A stretch of DNA of 64,000 nucleotides from an uncultured Prevotellaceae bacterium (GTDB lineage Bacteria > Bacteroidota > Bacteroidia > Bacteroidales > Bacteroidaceae). The notes beneath the pieces are model-generated. The model did not search any database and was not told the origin of the DNA. It saw only the letters and a program-made list of their open reading frames with translations. The translations under genes were made by a program, and so were the position numbers. This document shows positions 27,165 to 36,320 of the stretch, piece after piece. The stretch covers positions 3,316 to 67,315 of the forward strand of contig CALFJG010000023.1 in NCBI GenBank assembly GCA_937877625.1, read 5' to 3'. Position 1 is the stretch's first letter, and each line of letters opens with the position of its first letter.

Positions 27165-27902
27165 ATGAAACGTGCCATAATAGCCCTCGGCCTCTTCTTT
27201 GTCATACAACTGCTTGCGGCAATAGGTGCCGTGGTGTATGTGAAAGACCTCACCGCAACGACCGATGCTTTTATCATTGCTACAGGCATTGGACTCTTGA
27301 TAGGCAATATAATCCTTTCGTTGTTTCTTGCTCGCCGCGTAAACAAGACAGAGTGGAAGCCTACGGCATCTCTATGGAGCGGCGTAGCAGCTATGCTTCT
27401 CATAGCACTTAGCGAGACATTTCTGCTTGCCCCTTTGGATATAGAAGATGCTACCACAGAACACATTATGACGGTGATGGCTGCCTCTCCGTGGTGCTTG
27501 CTCGGCCTTTGTGTGGCAGGCCCCGTGGCCGAGGAACTGGTGTTTCGCTGGGGTATTCTTGGCGGGTTGCTAAAACAGGGTACAAATCCTTGGCTGGCCG
27601 TGGCTGTCTCCGCCGTGACGTTTGCTGTTGTCCACGGCAACTGGCTTCAAGCCCCCGCAGCCTTGCTTAGCGGTGCATTATTAGGCATCATCTATATCCG
27701 TAGTAAGAGTATCGTGCTGTGTATCGTGGCGCACATCTGTAACAACACACTTGCCGTGGCCGCACTGCACATACCCGAGGCCGAAGAAAAACTCACCAAT
27801 CAGCCAACCGCGCTCCTGCTCCTTGAAGGTACGCTGCTCGCAGCCTTATCCTTCGCCGTAGCAATCAAATGTATCAAGCCTTATGAAGATAGGACACATT
27901 GA
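27165..27902 (+). CDS. CPBP family intramembrane glutamic protease
   Basis: 245 residues with about seven hydrophobic segments. The CPBP/Abi motif EExxxR is 'GPVAEELVFRWGIL' (Glu123-Glu124). The second and third motifs are 'VTFAVVHGNW' and 'CIVAHICNNT', both carrying the histidines and asparagine expected of the active site. These membrane proteases resemble eukaryotic Rce1; in bacteria they act on small peptides or envelope proteins, with few known substrates. The gene is translationally tight: 8 bp after ribF and overlapping dusB by 20 bp. Confidence 0.9.
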   Translation: MKRAIIALGLFFVIQLLAAIGAVVYVKDLTATTDAFIIATGIGLLIGNIILSLFLARRVNKTEWKPTASLWSGVAAMLLIALSETFLLAPLDIEDATTEHIMTVMAASPWCLLGLCVAGPVAEELVFRWGILGGLLKQGTNPWLAVAVSAVTFAVVHGNWLQAPAALLSGALLGIIYIRSKSIVLCIVAHICNNTLAVAALHIPEAEEKLTNQPTALLLLEGTLLAALSFAVAIKCIKPYEDRTH

Positions 27903-28869
27903 TCTCGGCACGCGCCCCGTTCTCCTGGCACCTATGGAGGACGTCACCGACATCGGCTTCCGCCTGCTCTGCCGTAGGATGGGTGCAGCGATGGTTTACA
28001 GCGAATTTGTGGCTGCCGATGCTCTGGTGCGTTACGTCAAGCCCTCGCTGGCCAAACTGCACATCACCGACGCGGAGCGCCCCGTGGCCATACAAATCTA
28101 TGGCAAGGATCCCGCGGCAATGGCCGAGGCGGCACAAATCGTCTATGAACAAGCCCACCCCGATGTCATAGACATAAACTTCGGTTGTCCCGTAAAGCGC
28201 GTAGCAGGAAAGGGGGCGGGCGCAGGGTTGCTGCAGAACGTGCCGCTGCTGCTTGACATTGCACGTAGCGTGGTGGAGGCCGTGCCTATTCCCGTCACCG
28301 CCAAGACACGCCTCGGGTGGGATAAGAACAACCTTATTATTACCACTCTCGCCGAACAACTACAAGACACCGGCATCGCCGCGCTGACCATACACGGGCG
28401 CACGCGCTCGCAGATGTACACCGGCCAAGCCGACTGGACGCTTATAGGTGCTGTAAAAGCAAACCCACGCATCACCATACCCATTATAGGCAACGGCGAC
28501 ATTGCCTCCGCCGCCGATGCCGAGCAGGCATTTTCCTGCTATGGCGTAGATGCGGTGATGATAGGACGAGCCACCTATGGCCGACCGTGGATATTCAGTG
28601 AGATTAGCCACCCGGCGGTTGCCGCAGAAACGCTTACCACCGACAAGAAACTGGACATTCTCAAGCAACAAGTATTGGAAAGCGTCGCACGCATTGACGA
28701 GACACGCGGTATTCTCCACATACGCCGCCACCTCGCCGCCACGCCACTCTTCAAAGGCATTCCCGATTTCCGACAAAAACGCATTGCCATTTTACGTGCC
28801 GAAACGGTGGAAAACCTCTTCACCTTGCTTGAAGAAGTACGCCCGCTGATAAGGCAGTATGCGGTATAG
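27883..28869 (+). CDS. dusB: tRNA-dihydrouridine synthase DusB
   Basis: 328 residues, FMN-binding TIM barrel. 'LLAPMEDVTDIGFRLLCRR' forms the flavin site. The catalytic cysteine is Cys102 in 'INFGCPVKRVAGKGAG', followed by 'TAKTRLGW', 'LTIHGRTRSQMYTGQADW' and 'IIGNGDIAS'. It reduces uridine to dihydrouridine in the D-loop of tRNA. The start lies within the last codons of the CPBP gene, implying coupled translation. Confidence 0.96.
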   Translation: MKIGHIDLGTRPVLLAPMEDVTDIGFRLLCRRMGAAMVYSEFVAADALVRYVKPSLAKLHITDAERPVAIQIYGKDPAAMAEAAQIVYEQAHPDVIDINFGCPVKRVAGKGAGAGLLQNVPLLLDIARSVVEAVPIPVTAKTRLGWDKNNLIITTLAEQLQDTGIAALTIHGRTRSQMYTGQADWTLIGAVKANPRITIPIIGNGDIASAADAEQAFSCYGVDAVMIGRATYGRPWIFSEISHPAVAAETLTTDKKLDILKQQVLESVARIDETRGILHIRRHLAATPLFKGIPDFRQKRIAILRAETVENLFTLLEEVRPLIRQYAV

Positions 28870-28981
28870 CTCGCCGTGATACGATTCTTGCGCAACCATA
28901 CAACGTACCTCACACCCCGAAAAGGTTGACTTTACGACATAACAAAGGCTCAGCTTGAGAAAGTTGAGGCTTCTTAAAGTA

Positions 28982-29015
28982 AACCCCGAAAGCTCTTTGT
29001 CTAACTTTCGGGGTT
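28982..29015 (+). terminator. Hairpin downstream of dusB
   Basis: AACCCCGAAAG pairs perfectly with CTTTCGGGGTT (11 bp). A loose T-rich stretch follows. The remainder of 28870-29218 shows no gene. Confidence 0.65.
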
Positions 29016-29218
29016 CACTTCAATTTTGACACATCCTCATCTCGCCATCAAGAGCGGCGTTGAGAAAAACCTCTAATACGCTATGAAAGACACCGTCCCT
29101 TCCAAATAGCGGTACACCGTTCGTGAACCGTCCTCTGGTTTCAGCCAGCATCTATGAAGAGGCCAAGGATGTAGGTGCGGATATCCGCTCTATTCACATA
29201 GAGAATTACATCTATATT

Positions 29219-29587
29219 CTATCTCCGCCAAGTTCTAACGATACCATCGGTACTGCTGGTAACCATTTCAGATTCCGTATAGCCCTCTATTGTGAACGTG
29301 ATGTCCTCGAAGTCTTCGTCAGAACAATTTGTCAAATAGAAATTATTGCCAGAGATTTTACAATCGTATGTGGTATTGTAACCTCCCAGACGACTGTTCC
29401 AATCAAGCTTGCCGGAACGGAACTGAATGTATTCGCCATACGTGCAGGTGGTGTAATTGTAGGTTACGAGATACCATTTCCCAGATGTTGGTGTACCATT
29501 GCCACCTGTATCATCATCGTCGTCGCCACAAGCGGTGAAACCCAAACAAAGAGATAGGCCCAAGAGAGCCATTAAAAGCTTTTTCAT
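29219..29587 (-). CDS. Small lipocalin-like lipoprotein
   Basis: 122 residues. Lipoprotein signal with Cys20 (LGFTAC) followed by a run of five aspartates and a Gly/Thr linker. The mature part ('GKWYLVTYNY', 'YIQFRSGKLDW', 'DITFTIEGYTESEMV') is all beta and opens with the G-x-W that starts lipocalin-like domains in Bacteroidetes. It is the last gene of a minus-strand run of exported proteins. Function is unknown; it may bind a small ligand or act at the surface. Confidence 0.75.
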   Translation of the reverse strand: MKKLLMALLGLSLCLGFTACGDDDDDTGGNGTPTSGKWYLVTYNYTTCTYGEYIQFRSGKLDWNSRLGGYNTTYDCKISGNNFYLTNCSDEDFEDITFTIEGYTESEMVTSSTDGIVRTWRR

Positions 29588-29659
29588 AAGTTTTAAGATT
29601 TAGAATTAGTGCATGAGGAGGCCTGTTGTGACAGTGGCCTCCTGCACGCTGGTTAATAA

Positions 29660-29746
29660 TTATTTGATAGTAAATGTATAGATGAAGCCTATGCCCATAA
29701 TTGCCGCCAGCAATACGCTGAACAGGTAAAAACAGATCTTTTTCAT
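29660..29746 (-). CDS. 28-residue single-pass membrane peptide
   Basis: A short gene: MKKICFYLF, then a continuous hydrophobic stretch 'SVLLAAIMGIGFIYTF', ending TIK and stop. The basic start and single helix suggest an inner-membrane peptide with its N-terminus inside. It sits between the beta-barrel and lipoprotein genes of the same strand with short gaps (24 and 72 bp). It has no overlap with another gene, which supports it being real. No family recognised. Confidence 0.55.
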   Translation of the reverse strand: MKKICFYLFSVLLAAIMGIGFIYTFTIK

Positions 29747-29770
29747 TAGCGTATTTATTGTTTTTGCCTA

Positions 29771-30346
29771 TTAGAGTGTTCCTACGATACCAATTGTAAA
29801 ATAGTGATCCGTGTATTCCTTCTTGAACTTGAATTTGTTAAAGTCCCAGCGATAGCCAGCTACAATTCCCCATTTGGTATCGGCTATATTAAGGAAAGGA
29901 ATGCCCACTCTTGGCGTGACAAATAATCCCACGTCACCATCACTATTCTTTTCTCCTCCTTTTATCTTGATGGTAAAATGGGAATACTCCACACCGGCTT
30001 GCCCCTCAATGTATATAAAATCAGCCAGCCAATGGCGATAATTCGCACCGATTCCTGCACGCCATCCATCGTTCTTCTCAATATACTTGTCAGTATCGCC
30101 TGAAAGAAAGGAAGCATTGATGACGAGATAATTAAAAACCCATGTAATTCCCATACCAAACCCTCCGCTGATGGCCTGATAGCTTAAGTCAAAGCTTCCG
30201 TTAACTCTTTCATTGTCATTGTCGCTTACGCTCTGCCCGTCAGCCCCGGTAATTGGAGAACCATAGTCATTGGTGATGACTGTCTGTGCACTTGCTCCCA
30301 AAAGGAACGTTGTGGCCATAAAGACCGAAAAGAATAATTTCTTCAT
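29771..30346 (-). CDS. Outer-membrane beta-barrel protein
   Basis: 191 residues from the ATG at 30346; an ATG at 30352 is also in frame. Signal peptide MKKLFFSVFMATTFLLGASA. The mature protein alternates hydrophobic and polar residues in strands ('GGFGMGITWVFNYLVINASF', 'GVEYSHFTIKI', 'GLFVTPRVGIPF', 'WGIVAGYRWDF'), typical of small eight-strand outer-membrane barrels. It ends in short beta residues, not a strict aromatic. It lies 31 bp downstream of the gene at 30378. Confidence 0.75.
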   Translation of the reverse strand: MKKLFFSVFMATTFLLGASAQTVITNDYGSPITGADGQSVSDNDNERVNGSFDLSYQAISGGFGMGITWVFNYLVINASFLSGDTDKYIEKNDGWRAGIGANYRHWLADFIYIEGQAGVEYSHFTIKIKGGEKNSDGDVGLFVTPRVGIPFLNIADTKWGIVAGYRWDFNKFKFKKEYTDHYFTIGIVGTL

Positions 30347-30377
30347 AACCATAAAGATTTAAGAGATGAATAAAAAG

Positions 30378-31757
30378 TTATTTGATGTCAATCTTGTTAA
30401 GATAAATGATGAACGGCTCGTTGTTCTTGTCTGAGTCGGCAATGGTTTCATACTGCACGATGCCTATACCGCGAGCCATCCAGCAGGTTATCTTTTCTCC
30501 GTTGAATTTGCCGTTGCTCCCCTGTTTCTGAGCCAGGTGACCTGTAAGCTTTATGCAGTCGAAGGTGCCTGCGGGTGTCGTTATCGTTTCCTCTCCCACG
30601 ACCTGCCAGTCAGAGTATGCGGTTTCGACTTTCACTATTCCACCGATAAGGTTCTTAGCATTGTCATACAGCGTGCTGGTCTTCAGTTGCATTCCCTGTT
30701 GCATAACTCCTGGAATCAGAACGCCGTAGCCACGCCGCTTTGAAATAATTAAAAAGTCCTGAGCAACATTGTGTGTCAGATGATATGTGCCAGCTGTGTC
30801 TATCTCAACGGGGAAGACACATTCTTTGAACGAAGCTGAAATTCCTTTTGACGGCTCATGCTTCTTGTTGAACAATACCCCTTGGATATAGGCTATGAGC
30901 AGGCCGTTCTCTATCTTCTCGTCGCTGACTATCTGTTGGAAGTATGTCGGGCCGCCCATATACTGCGTCTGCTTGCCTTTGTACTGGAAGCAATACTCGG
31001 CAACTGAACCTTTCCTGTAGAGCGTATAGGGATTAACAGCATTCACTTTCATCTCAATCTCTGTGGCATCCATATCTGGAGCGGGAGCAAAGCCTATTTC
31101 TGAGATTCCGCTTGCCAGTAGTTGCTGACCTGTAGCGGCTTGTGACGTAACTTCTGGTGCAGTAGCAGTGGCTGATGGTGTCGCCGGTATAGCCCCTTGG
31201 TGTATAGGAACATTCGGTGTAGCCAAAGCCGTGGTTGTTGGAGCTGGCGTTTGCTGTGCCTGCTGCTTCCTCAGGTAAGAGTCATTATACAAGGTAGCCG
31301 TACCGTCTGAATTGCGGATCATAAATACCTCGTCCTTGCTGATTTTGTATAGCGGTGCTTTCTTTTTGTTTTTCAACTGATAGATGACTTCATCTTTGGT
31401 AACAGAAACGTTGTATATCACGAACATTGCCCCTCGGTTCAAGAACATCACATTGTCTTTCTTGTCGAACTTCACAACAGGCGATGTTGTCTGGTTGCCT
31501 TCCTCATCAAAGAAGATGTTGTTTCCTTTCTTCTTCATAATCATATAGACAAAGTCGGCAGGCGCATTAAGACGACCACGCCTCTTGTGCTTCAAGTCAA
31601 TAAACGTTACTTGTGAACTGCTGATTTTCTCAACCTTCACCGTCATTATCGAGCCGTCGCGCGTAATCATTACGTCGTCGTCGGCTGCAATTGACCCTGC
31701 CATTAACAGACAGAATGCCGCAATCAAAAGACCTTTCAGTTTCATCTTGCTTATCAT
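30378..31757 (-). CDS. Exported protein with TapB/DUF3108-like C-terminal domain
   Basis: 459 residues; the start at 31757 or at the next Met (31745) both give a signal peptide ending 'GSIAADD'. Residues ~27-150 hold three similar short beta segments ('VMITRDGSIMTVKVEKISSS', 'NNIFFDEEGN', 'YKISKDEVFMIRNSDGT'), resembling the small repeats of Bacteroidetes envelope proteins. A Pro/Thr/Ala-rich linker (~165-210) follows. The C-terminal half ('GVMQQGMQLK', 'VVGEETITTPAGTFDCIKL', 'CWMARGIGIVQYET') fits the DUF3108/TapB fold. Function is unknown. It is first in the run of exported proteins. Confidence 0.7.
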   Translation of the reverse strand: MISKMKLKGLLIAAFCLLMAGSIAADDDVMITRDGSIMTVKVEKISSSQVTFIDLKHKRRGRLNAPADFVYMIMKKKGNNIFFDEEGNQTTSPVVKFDKKDNVMFLNRGAMFVIYNVSVTKDEVIYQLKNKKKAPLYKISKDEVFMIRNSDGTATLYNDSYLRKQQAQQTPAPTTTALATPNVPIHQGAIPATPSATATAPEVTSQAATGQQLLASGISEIGFAPAPDMDATEIEMKVNAVNPYTLYRKGSVAEYCFQYKGKQTQYMGGPTYFQQIVSDEKIENGLLIAYIQGVLFNKKHEPSKGISASFKECVFPVEIDTAGTYHLTHNVAQDFLIISKRRGYGVLIPGVMQQGMQLKTSTLYDNAKNLIGGIVKVETAYSDWQVVGEETITTPAGTFDCIKLTGHLAQKQGSNGKFNGEKITCWMARGIGIVQYETIADSDKNNEPFIIYLNKIDIK

Positions 31758-31818
31758 TTTTGTTATTATTACAGTAATTATTCTATATGTATATGCAAGA
31801 AGTTAGGGCATAAAAAAT

Positions 31819-31908
31819 GGCGTGGCCATTCTTACGCACTTGACCTAAGGGGCAGAAGTAGGAAAAATGGGAGCCCCCCACAACATTTATAAGAATACTA
31901 CCACGCCA
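31819..31908. other. Inverted repeat upstream of the exported-protein operon
   Basis: GGCGTGG...ATTCTTA at 31819-31833 is complementary to TAAGAAT...CCACGCC at 31891-31908. It overlaps the left end of the MITE-like element and lies 60 bp upstream of the first gene, so it could affect operon expression. Confidence 0.5.
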
Positions 31909-32028
31909 ATAGAGGCGTAAGCATAGCTATGATTGTTGTGAAGGAAAGCCTTTTTCCTGGTCTTTCCCTTTGCTTTCTTAAATCGAACTATTCCCAAACA
32001 GATTTCCTACTTCTTTCAGTCAAGTGCG
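31835..32028. mobile_element. 194-bp MITE-like element with terminal inverted repeats
   Basis: The ends are CGCACTTGAC (31835-31844) and its exact complement GTCAAGTGCG (32019-32028). Inside each end is a second matched block: GAAGTAGGAAA (31855-31865) and TTTCCTACTTC (32003-32013). There is no coding capacity. No clear target duplication is visible. Probably a non-autonomous transposon end-pair or solo remnant. Confidence 0.65.
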
Positions 32029-32142
32029 AAATAAAAAAACTAATGCATCATCGGTTTCGGATTTCTCCCCGAAACCGCTGCAAAAATAGTAAAGATTTCT
32101 TAACAACCTTGATCGCCGTCTAAAAAAATATAAAAAAGTGGG

Positions 32143-32205
32143 CTTATATGCCAAAAAGAGACCTGAAAAGCCCCTCTGAGAGACTTATATGCCAAAAAGA
32201 GACCT
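32143..32205 (+). repeat. Short tandem-spaced direct repeat
   Basis: CTTATATGCCAAAAAGAGAC plus two more bases occurs at 32143-32164 and 32184-32205, 41 bp apart. Nothing else is recognisable between 32029 and 32335. Confidence 0.8.
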
Positions 32206-32335
32206 ATAATCACCCGCACAGCCTTTATCTGTGCGGGTTGTGGGTTTTCAAGAAGTCTTGTATGAACACTTTTCCTGTTTTCTCTACTCAACCTCTTTGC
32301 ATGGCGAGCTATGTCTTGAGGTCAGAGTTGAGAGG

Positions 32336-32503
32336 CTACAATCCCTTATTTGTGTAGGGTATGCCCAGTTCCGGATTGTCATAGAAAGTCCAAAGCCAGA
32401 GCATATTTCGCCTCAGGCTCAGCCATGCACTGCTGATATCCTTGTGGACGTAGTGGGTCTTCACACCTGCGCTTTCTGCCCTCTTCTCAGAGGGATGCGT
32501 TCT
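32336..32503 (-). pseudogene. Transposase C-terminal relic
   Basis: The minus-strand frame reads 'HPSEKRAESAGVKTHYVHKD', 'AWLSLRRNMLWLWTFYDNPE' and 'LGIPYTNKGL' before a stop. This is the characteristic end of a Bacteroidetes DDE transposase, where intact members continue 'IPNTNNxLEG...'. It lacks the catalytic core and a start codon. It abuts the relic of a dinD-like gene, suggesting an insertion that later decayed. Confidence 0.65.
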
Positions 32504-33096
32504 CTTTCGTAAGACCTATGTAGCGTTTGTATTGCCCTATGGTCATACCATATATACTTAGGTAAAGACGTTGGCAAGGATGGCAAAGTTGCGTGGCTTA
32601 TGGATGCCAGATAGATGCCATTCATCGGTCAGTTCCTTCCGAAGGTCAATGGAGTGCATACGCTCGTTAATCCAACTGTCGCTATACCCTTGCCGACGAT
32701 AATCTTCACTGTCATCTGGAACGTCAGTTCCGGGTCTATCATCTGGTTGATGAGTTGGCTGCCCAACTCAGCCAACCATTGGCGAACAGGCTCTGCTTTC
32801 TTGGAAGGAATAGACTGAATGATACGGAAAATTTCTTCAAGGTCAGCTACTTGGATCATTCTTTTCTTTCCATCTGAAGCTAGCATTACAACAGGAGGTG
32901 TACAAATTGCTCCCCACTTGGAGTTGAGTACCGCATCACCCGTCCGCATTCGTTTGATGTACTGCTTGACATCAGTGCTGTTGGTCAACACCTGTAGTAT
33001 GTCCAAAACGGAGAAATAGTACTTCTCTTGCTCTGCATTCCACACGATGCGTACTTTCTTGCCCTCAAAGAGCTGTATAGCAAAATTCTCGTCTAT
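32500..33096 (-). pseudogene. Broken Bro-N/DinD-like gene (frameshifted, start lost)
   Basis: The frame from 33096 reads 'DENFAIQLFEGKKVRIVWNA', 'YYFSVLDILQVLTNSTDVKQ', 'GAICTPPVVMLASDGKKRMI' and 'QWLAELGSQLINQMIDPE', a Bro-N domain as in DNA-damage-inducible protein D. The expected ATG is ATA at 33094-33096. Near 32730 the homology moves to another frame ('YRRQGYSDSWINERMHSIDL', 'RKELTDEW') and then to a third ('MTIGQYKRYIGLTKENASL'). At least two frameshifts and a lost start mean it is not functional. A GTG at 33045 could still give a truncated 138-residue product. Confidence 0.8.
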
Positions 33097-33180
33097 GCTA
33101 TACTAAACTATTGCTGTACGCTAAAACGTGCAAACGCATCAAATCTCCGTCCGCAATGCCGATAAACAAGCGTTGCGGAT

Positions 33181-33314
33181 CTTTATGGCTCTTTGTGCTT
33201 CTATGCTGTAATTTTCATCGGTCGTGTAGCCCGCTACACTCACTCCTCAACTGACAGACTGAAAGAAAAATAGCTCAGAAATCTGACAAAGCGAATTAAT
33301 AGAACCCACCTAAA
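33181..33314. repeat. 134-bp interspersed repeat, copy R1
   Basis: About 85-90% identical to 36859-36992 by eye, including CATCGGTCGTGTAGCCCG and AACTGACAGACTGAAAGAAA. It ends TAGAACCCACC at the cdsA stop codon. Confidence 0.85.
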
Positions 33315-34203
33315 ATTGCAACGTATAAATATACAACACGGCAGCGGGTATGGCGAGGAGCGAAGAGTCGAAGCGGTCGAGTACACCACCGTGACCTGGC
33401 AGGATATTGCCACTGTCTTTGATGCCAAGTTGGCGCTTCAGAAGACTTTCAACCAAGTCGCCCCACGTGCCAAAGATACATACCACAAGTCCTAAGCCAA
33501 TCCATTCAACAAACGTCTGCATATTAGGCTCTAATCCACCGAGCAAACCACCGTGGCGCACAGGCATAGATAGAGGAAAGAAGTGCCAAAGCACCACCGC
33601 ACAGCCTATCACCAACAAACCGCCGCCAATACTTCCTACCCACGATTTCTTTGGTGAGATGCGCGGAAACAACTTAGCAGGGAAATAGCGGGAGAGCAGG
33701 CTACCCACAATGTAGGCTCCGGTGTCGCTCGTCCAAAGAAAAATAAAAACGCTTAGAGTAAGTACCCAGTTATAGTATGTCTGTCCCGCTTGGCGGTCGA
33801 AACTAAAAGCGAGGATACAAAGCGTTGAAAGCGGCAGAGCAATATAAAGTTGGGAGGCAAAGGCATACGCCCAATTCTTGAGCGGGTCGGCGGCTCGTAA
33901 ATAGAGTTCACTCACCAACAGATAGATAATAGAGATTAAGTATGGTATAAAAGCCTTAGGCGGCACCATGTCGCTACAAAAGCCAGCGAAAGCCACAAAA
34001 AGAAAAACACCCGCCATTGTGTTTATCAAACGATTTATGGCCGCTCCAGCATAGGTATTCAGATTTGTGGCAAACTCCCACAGCGCGGCGGCGGTTATGG
34101 CAGCAAAAAGAAGCGTGAATGTGTGAGGACCACCTATGATACCGCCCACGAGCAGACCTACAAAAAGTAATCCCGTCAGGGTGCGAACCAAAAGATTTTT
34201 CAT
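33310..34203 (-). CDS. cdsA: Phosphatidate cytidylyltransferase
   Basis: 297 residues from the ATG at 34203 (MKNLLVRTLTGLLFVGLLVG); the frame is open to 34263 but that part overlaps ftsH. About eight membrane helices. The CdsA signature near the C-terminus is 'DLVESLLKRQLGIKDSGNIL' plus 'PGHGGVLDRFDS', with 'SDTGAYIVGSL' before it. It makes CDP-diacylglycerol from phosphatidate and CTP, the branch point of phospholipid synthesis. It follows ftsH by 16 bp and is co-transcribed with it. Confidence 0.96.
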   Translation of the reverse strand: MKNLLVRTLTGLLFVGLLVGGIIGGPHTFTLLFAAITAAALWEFATNLNTYAGAAINRLINTMAGVFLFVAFAGFCSDMVPPKAFIPYLISIIYLLVSELYLRAADPLKNWAYAFASQLYIALPLSTLCILAFSFDRQAGQTYYNWVLTLSVFIFLWTSDTGAYIVGSLLSRYFPAKLFPRISPKKSWVGSIGGGLLVIGCAVVLWHFFPLSMPVRHGGLLGGLEPNMQTFVEWIGLGLVVCIFGTWGDLVESLLKRQLGIKDSGNILPGHGGVLDRFDSSLLAIPAAVLYIYTLQF

Positions 34204-34219
34204 CGGCGAAAGGAACAAA

Positions 34220-36238
34220 TTATTTTTCTTCTTGAGTGGGATTGTCTTCCGAAGTGTTGTCAAGCATAGCGTTTTCTTTCATCAACTCATCTGCCCGACT
34301 CACCCATGGACGCTTGCCAAAGATACGCTCCACATCCTCGGTGAACACCACTTCGCGTTCTTCCAACAAAGCGGCAAGCGAGGCATGCCCCGCAGCGTTG
34401 TCGCGCAAGATCTGTTTTGCACGCTCATATTGCTCGGCAATGATGCGTGCCACTTCGCCATCTATCTTCACCGCTGTGTCGTCGCCATAAGGCTTACTGA
34501 AAGAATACTCCTCTTGTGGACTATAATAACACAGATTTGGCAACGCATCACTCATACCATAATAAGCCACCATACTAAAAGCCAACTTCGTAGCACGCTC
34601 TATGTCGCTCAACGCACCGGTACTGATATGTCCGGTACAAATCTCTTCGGCTGCACGTCCGGCGAGTAGGCTACAAAGCTCGTCAAGCATCTGTTCGCGT
34701 AGCGTAATAGAACGCTCCTCAGGCAGATACCACGCCGCACCAAGTGCTTGGCCGCGCGGCACTATCGTCACCTTCACAAGCGGATTGCCGTAGCGCGTGA
34801 GCCACGACACAGAAGCGTGTCCTGCCTCGTGGATAGCGATGGCGTGTTTCTCATCGGCGGTCATCACCTTGCTCTTCTTCTCTAAGCCACCAATGATACG
34901 GTCAACTGCATCAAGAAAGTCCTGTTTTATCACAGCCTCGTGGTTGTGGCGAGCTGCTATAAGAGCTGCTTCGTTGCAAACGTTTGCGATGTCGGCACCG
35001 CTAAATCCAGGTGTCTGCCGCGCCAAAAAATCTATGTCAATGTCGCCTCCGAGTTTGATGGGTTTGAGGTGTACCTCAAAGATAGCGTGACGCTCCCTCA
35101 TATCGGGCAGCTCAACGTGAATTTGTCGGTCAAATCGGCCAGCGCGCAACAATGCTTTATCAAGTATCTCCACACGGTTTGTGGCGGCGAGGATAATTAC
35201 GCCGCTATTGGTGCCAAAGCCGTCCATCTCGGTGAGCAACTGGTTGAGTGTACTCTCACGCTCATCGTTGGCACCTGTGGCCAAACGGCTACCACGCGCA
35301 CGACCTATAGCATCAATCTCATCAATAAAGATGATGCTCGGAGCTTTCTCTTTGGCTTGGCGGAACAAATCTCGCACACGGCTCGCTCCCACGCCTACAA
35401 ACATCTCTACGAAATCGCTGCCCGCCAGAGAGAAGAACGGCACATCGGCCTCGCCCGCCACGGCTTTTGCCAGAAGCGTTTTGCCTGTACCCGGCGGGCC
35501 AACGAGCAATGCTCCCTTAGGTATCTTACCGCCAAGATTAGTGAACTTATCAGGATTTTTCAAGAACTCAACTATCTCCCAAACCTCCTGCTTTGCACCT
35601 TCCTGTCCGGCCACATCTTTGAAAGTGATGCCAGTGCTGTTTTGTCCTTTCTCAAAGAGTTTAGCACGGCTCTTGCCTACACCCATAATACCACTGCCTG
35701 CTCCGCCCATCCGACGGAACACAAATACCCACAAACCTACCAACACAAAAATGGGCAAGAGACTCATAAAGAGATTCCAGAACATGCTATTACCCTTTTT
35801 GTATGTCAAATTCACGGGATGACCCGCCGTACGTGCCGCAGCGACGAGGGCTTCAATACTTTCATCAGTGGCATAATTGGCAGAGATGGTGGGTTCCTTA
35901 CCTGTGCGATCAGTACCCATACCAAAGACGGAGCGAATACTATCGGGACGCACCACGAGCGATACGCTGTTGTCATCCGTGTTGGCCACCACCTTATGCG
36001 TGTAGCCCGTCATCACATAACGCTGAAACTCTGTAAAACTGACCTCCTTATCAATGCCTCCTGTGGAGTCCTTCCCCGTGTAGAGCATATAGGCCAATAC
36101 ACCTATAATAATAACATAAACCCAAGAGAGATTTACACCGGGCTTCTTGGGCTTATTCTGATTATTTACAGCCGCCTTACCTCCCTTAGACTTTGAGGAT
36201 GAAAATAGACGCGGCTTGATGTTCTTCTTATCCGACAT
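34220..36238 (-). CDS. ftsH: ATP-dependent zinc metalloprotease FtsH
   Basis: 672 residues from the ATG at 36238 ([12 protein letters not shown]). Two membrane helices ('[16 protein letters not shown]', '[18 protein letters not shown]') flank a periplasmic domain. The AAA+ domain has Walker A GPPGTGKT (247-254), Walker B '[11 protein letters not shown]' and SRH '[20 protein letters not shown]'. Zinc motif HEAGH is at 470-474. It is a hexameric inner-membrane protease for misfolded membrane and short-lived proteins. It sits between rsfS and cdsA, an arrangement common in Bacteroidales. Confidence 0.97.
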   Translation of the reverse strand: MSDKKNIKPRLFSSSKSKGGKAAVNNQNKPKKPGVNLSWVYVIIIGVLAYMLYTGKDSTGGIDKEVSFTEFQRYVMTGYTHKVVANTDDNSVSLVVRPDSIRSVFGMGTDRTGKEPTISANYATDESIEALVAAARTAGHPVNLTYKKGNSMFWNLFMSLLPIFVLVGLWVFVFRRMGGAGSGIMGVGKSRAKLFEKGQNSTGITFKDVAGQEGAKQEVWEIVEFLKNPDKFTNLGGKIPKGALLVGPPGTGKTLLAKAVAGEADVPFFSLAGSDFVEMFVGVGASRVRDLFRQAKEKAPSIIFIDEIDAIGRARGSRLATGANDERESTLNQLLTEMDGFGTNSGVIILAATNRVEILDKALLRAGRFDRQIHVELPDMRERHAIFEVHLKPIKLGGDIDIDFLARQTPGFSGADIANVCNEAALIAARHNHEAVIKQDFLDAVDRIIGGLEKKSKVMTADEKHAIAIHEAGHASVSWLTRYGNPLVKVTIVPRGQALGAAWYLPEERSITLREQMLDELCSLLAGRAAEEICTGHISTGALSDIERATKLAFSMVAYYGMSDALPNLCYYSPQEEYSFSKPYGDDTAVKIDGEVARIIAEQYERAKQILRDNAAGHASLAALLEEREVVFTEDVERIFGKRPWVSRADELMKENAMLDNTSEDNPTQEEK

Positions 36239-36320
36239 TACAATTAAAAATATACAACAACAATTAACCGTCAAAGCAACACTTAAGGCGTGTGCTGTTT
36301 TGTAGAATCCACCTTACTGA

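Noticed and set aside
29123..29557. Plus-strand frame opposite the lipocalin-like lipoprotein gene
   Set aside because: The minus strand has a textbook lipoprotein signal; the plus frame has neither signal nor domain.
34940..36196. 418-codon plus-strand open frame opposite ftsH
   Set aside because: It lies wholly inside a well-supported ftsH gene and has no recognisable motif; a shadow of codon bias.
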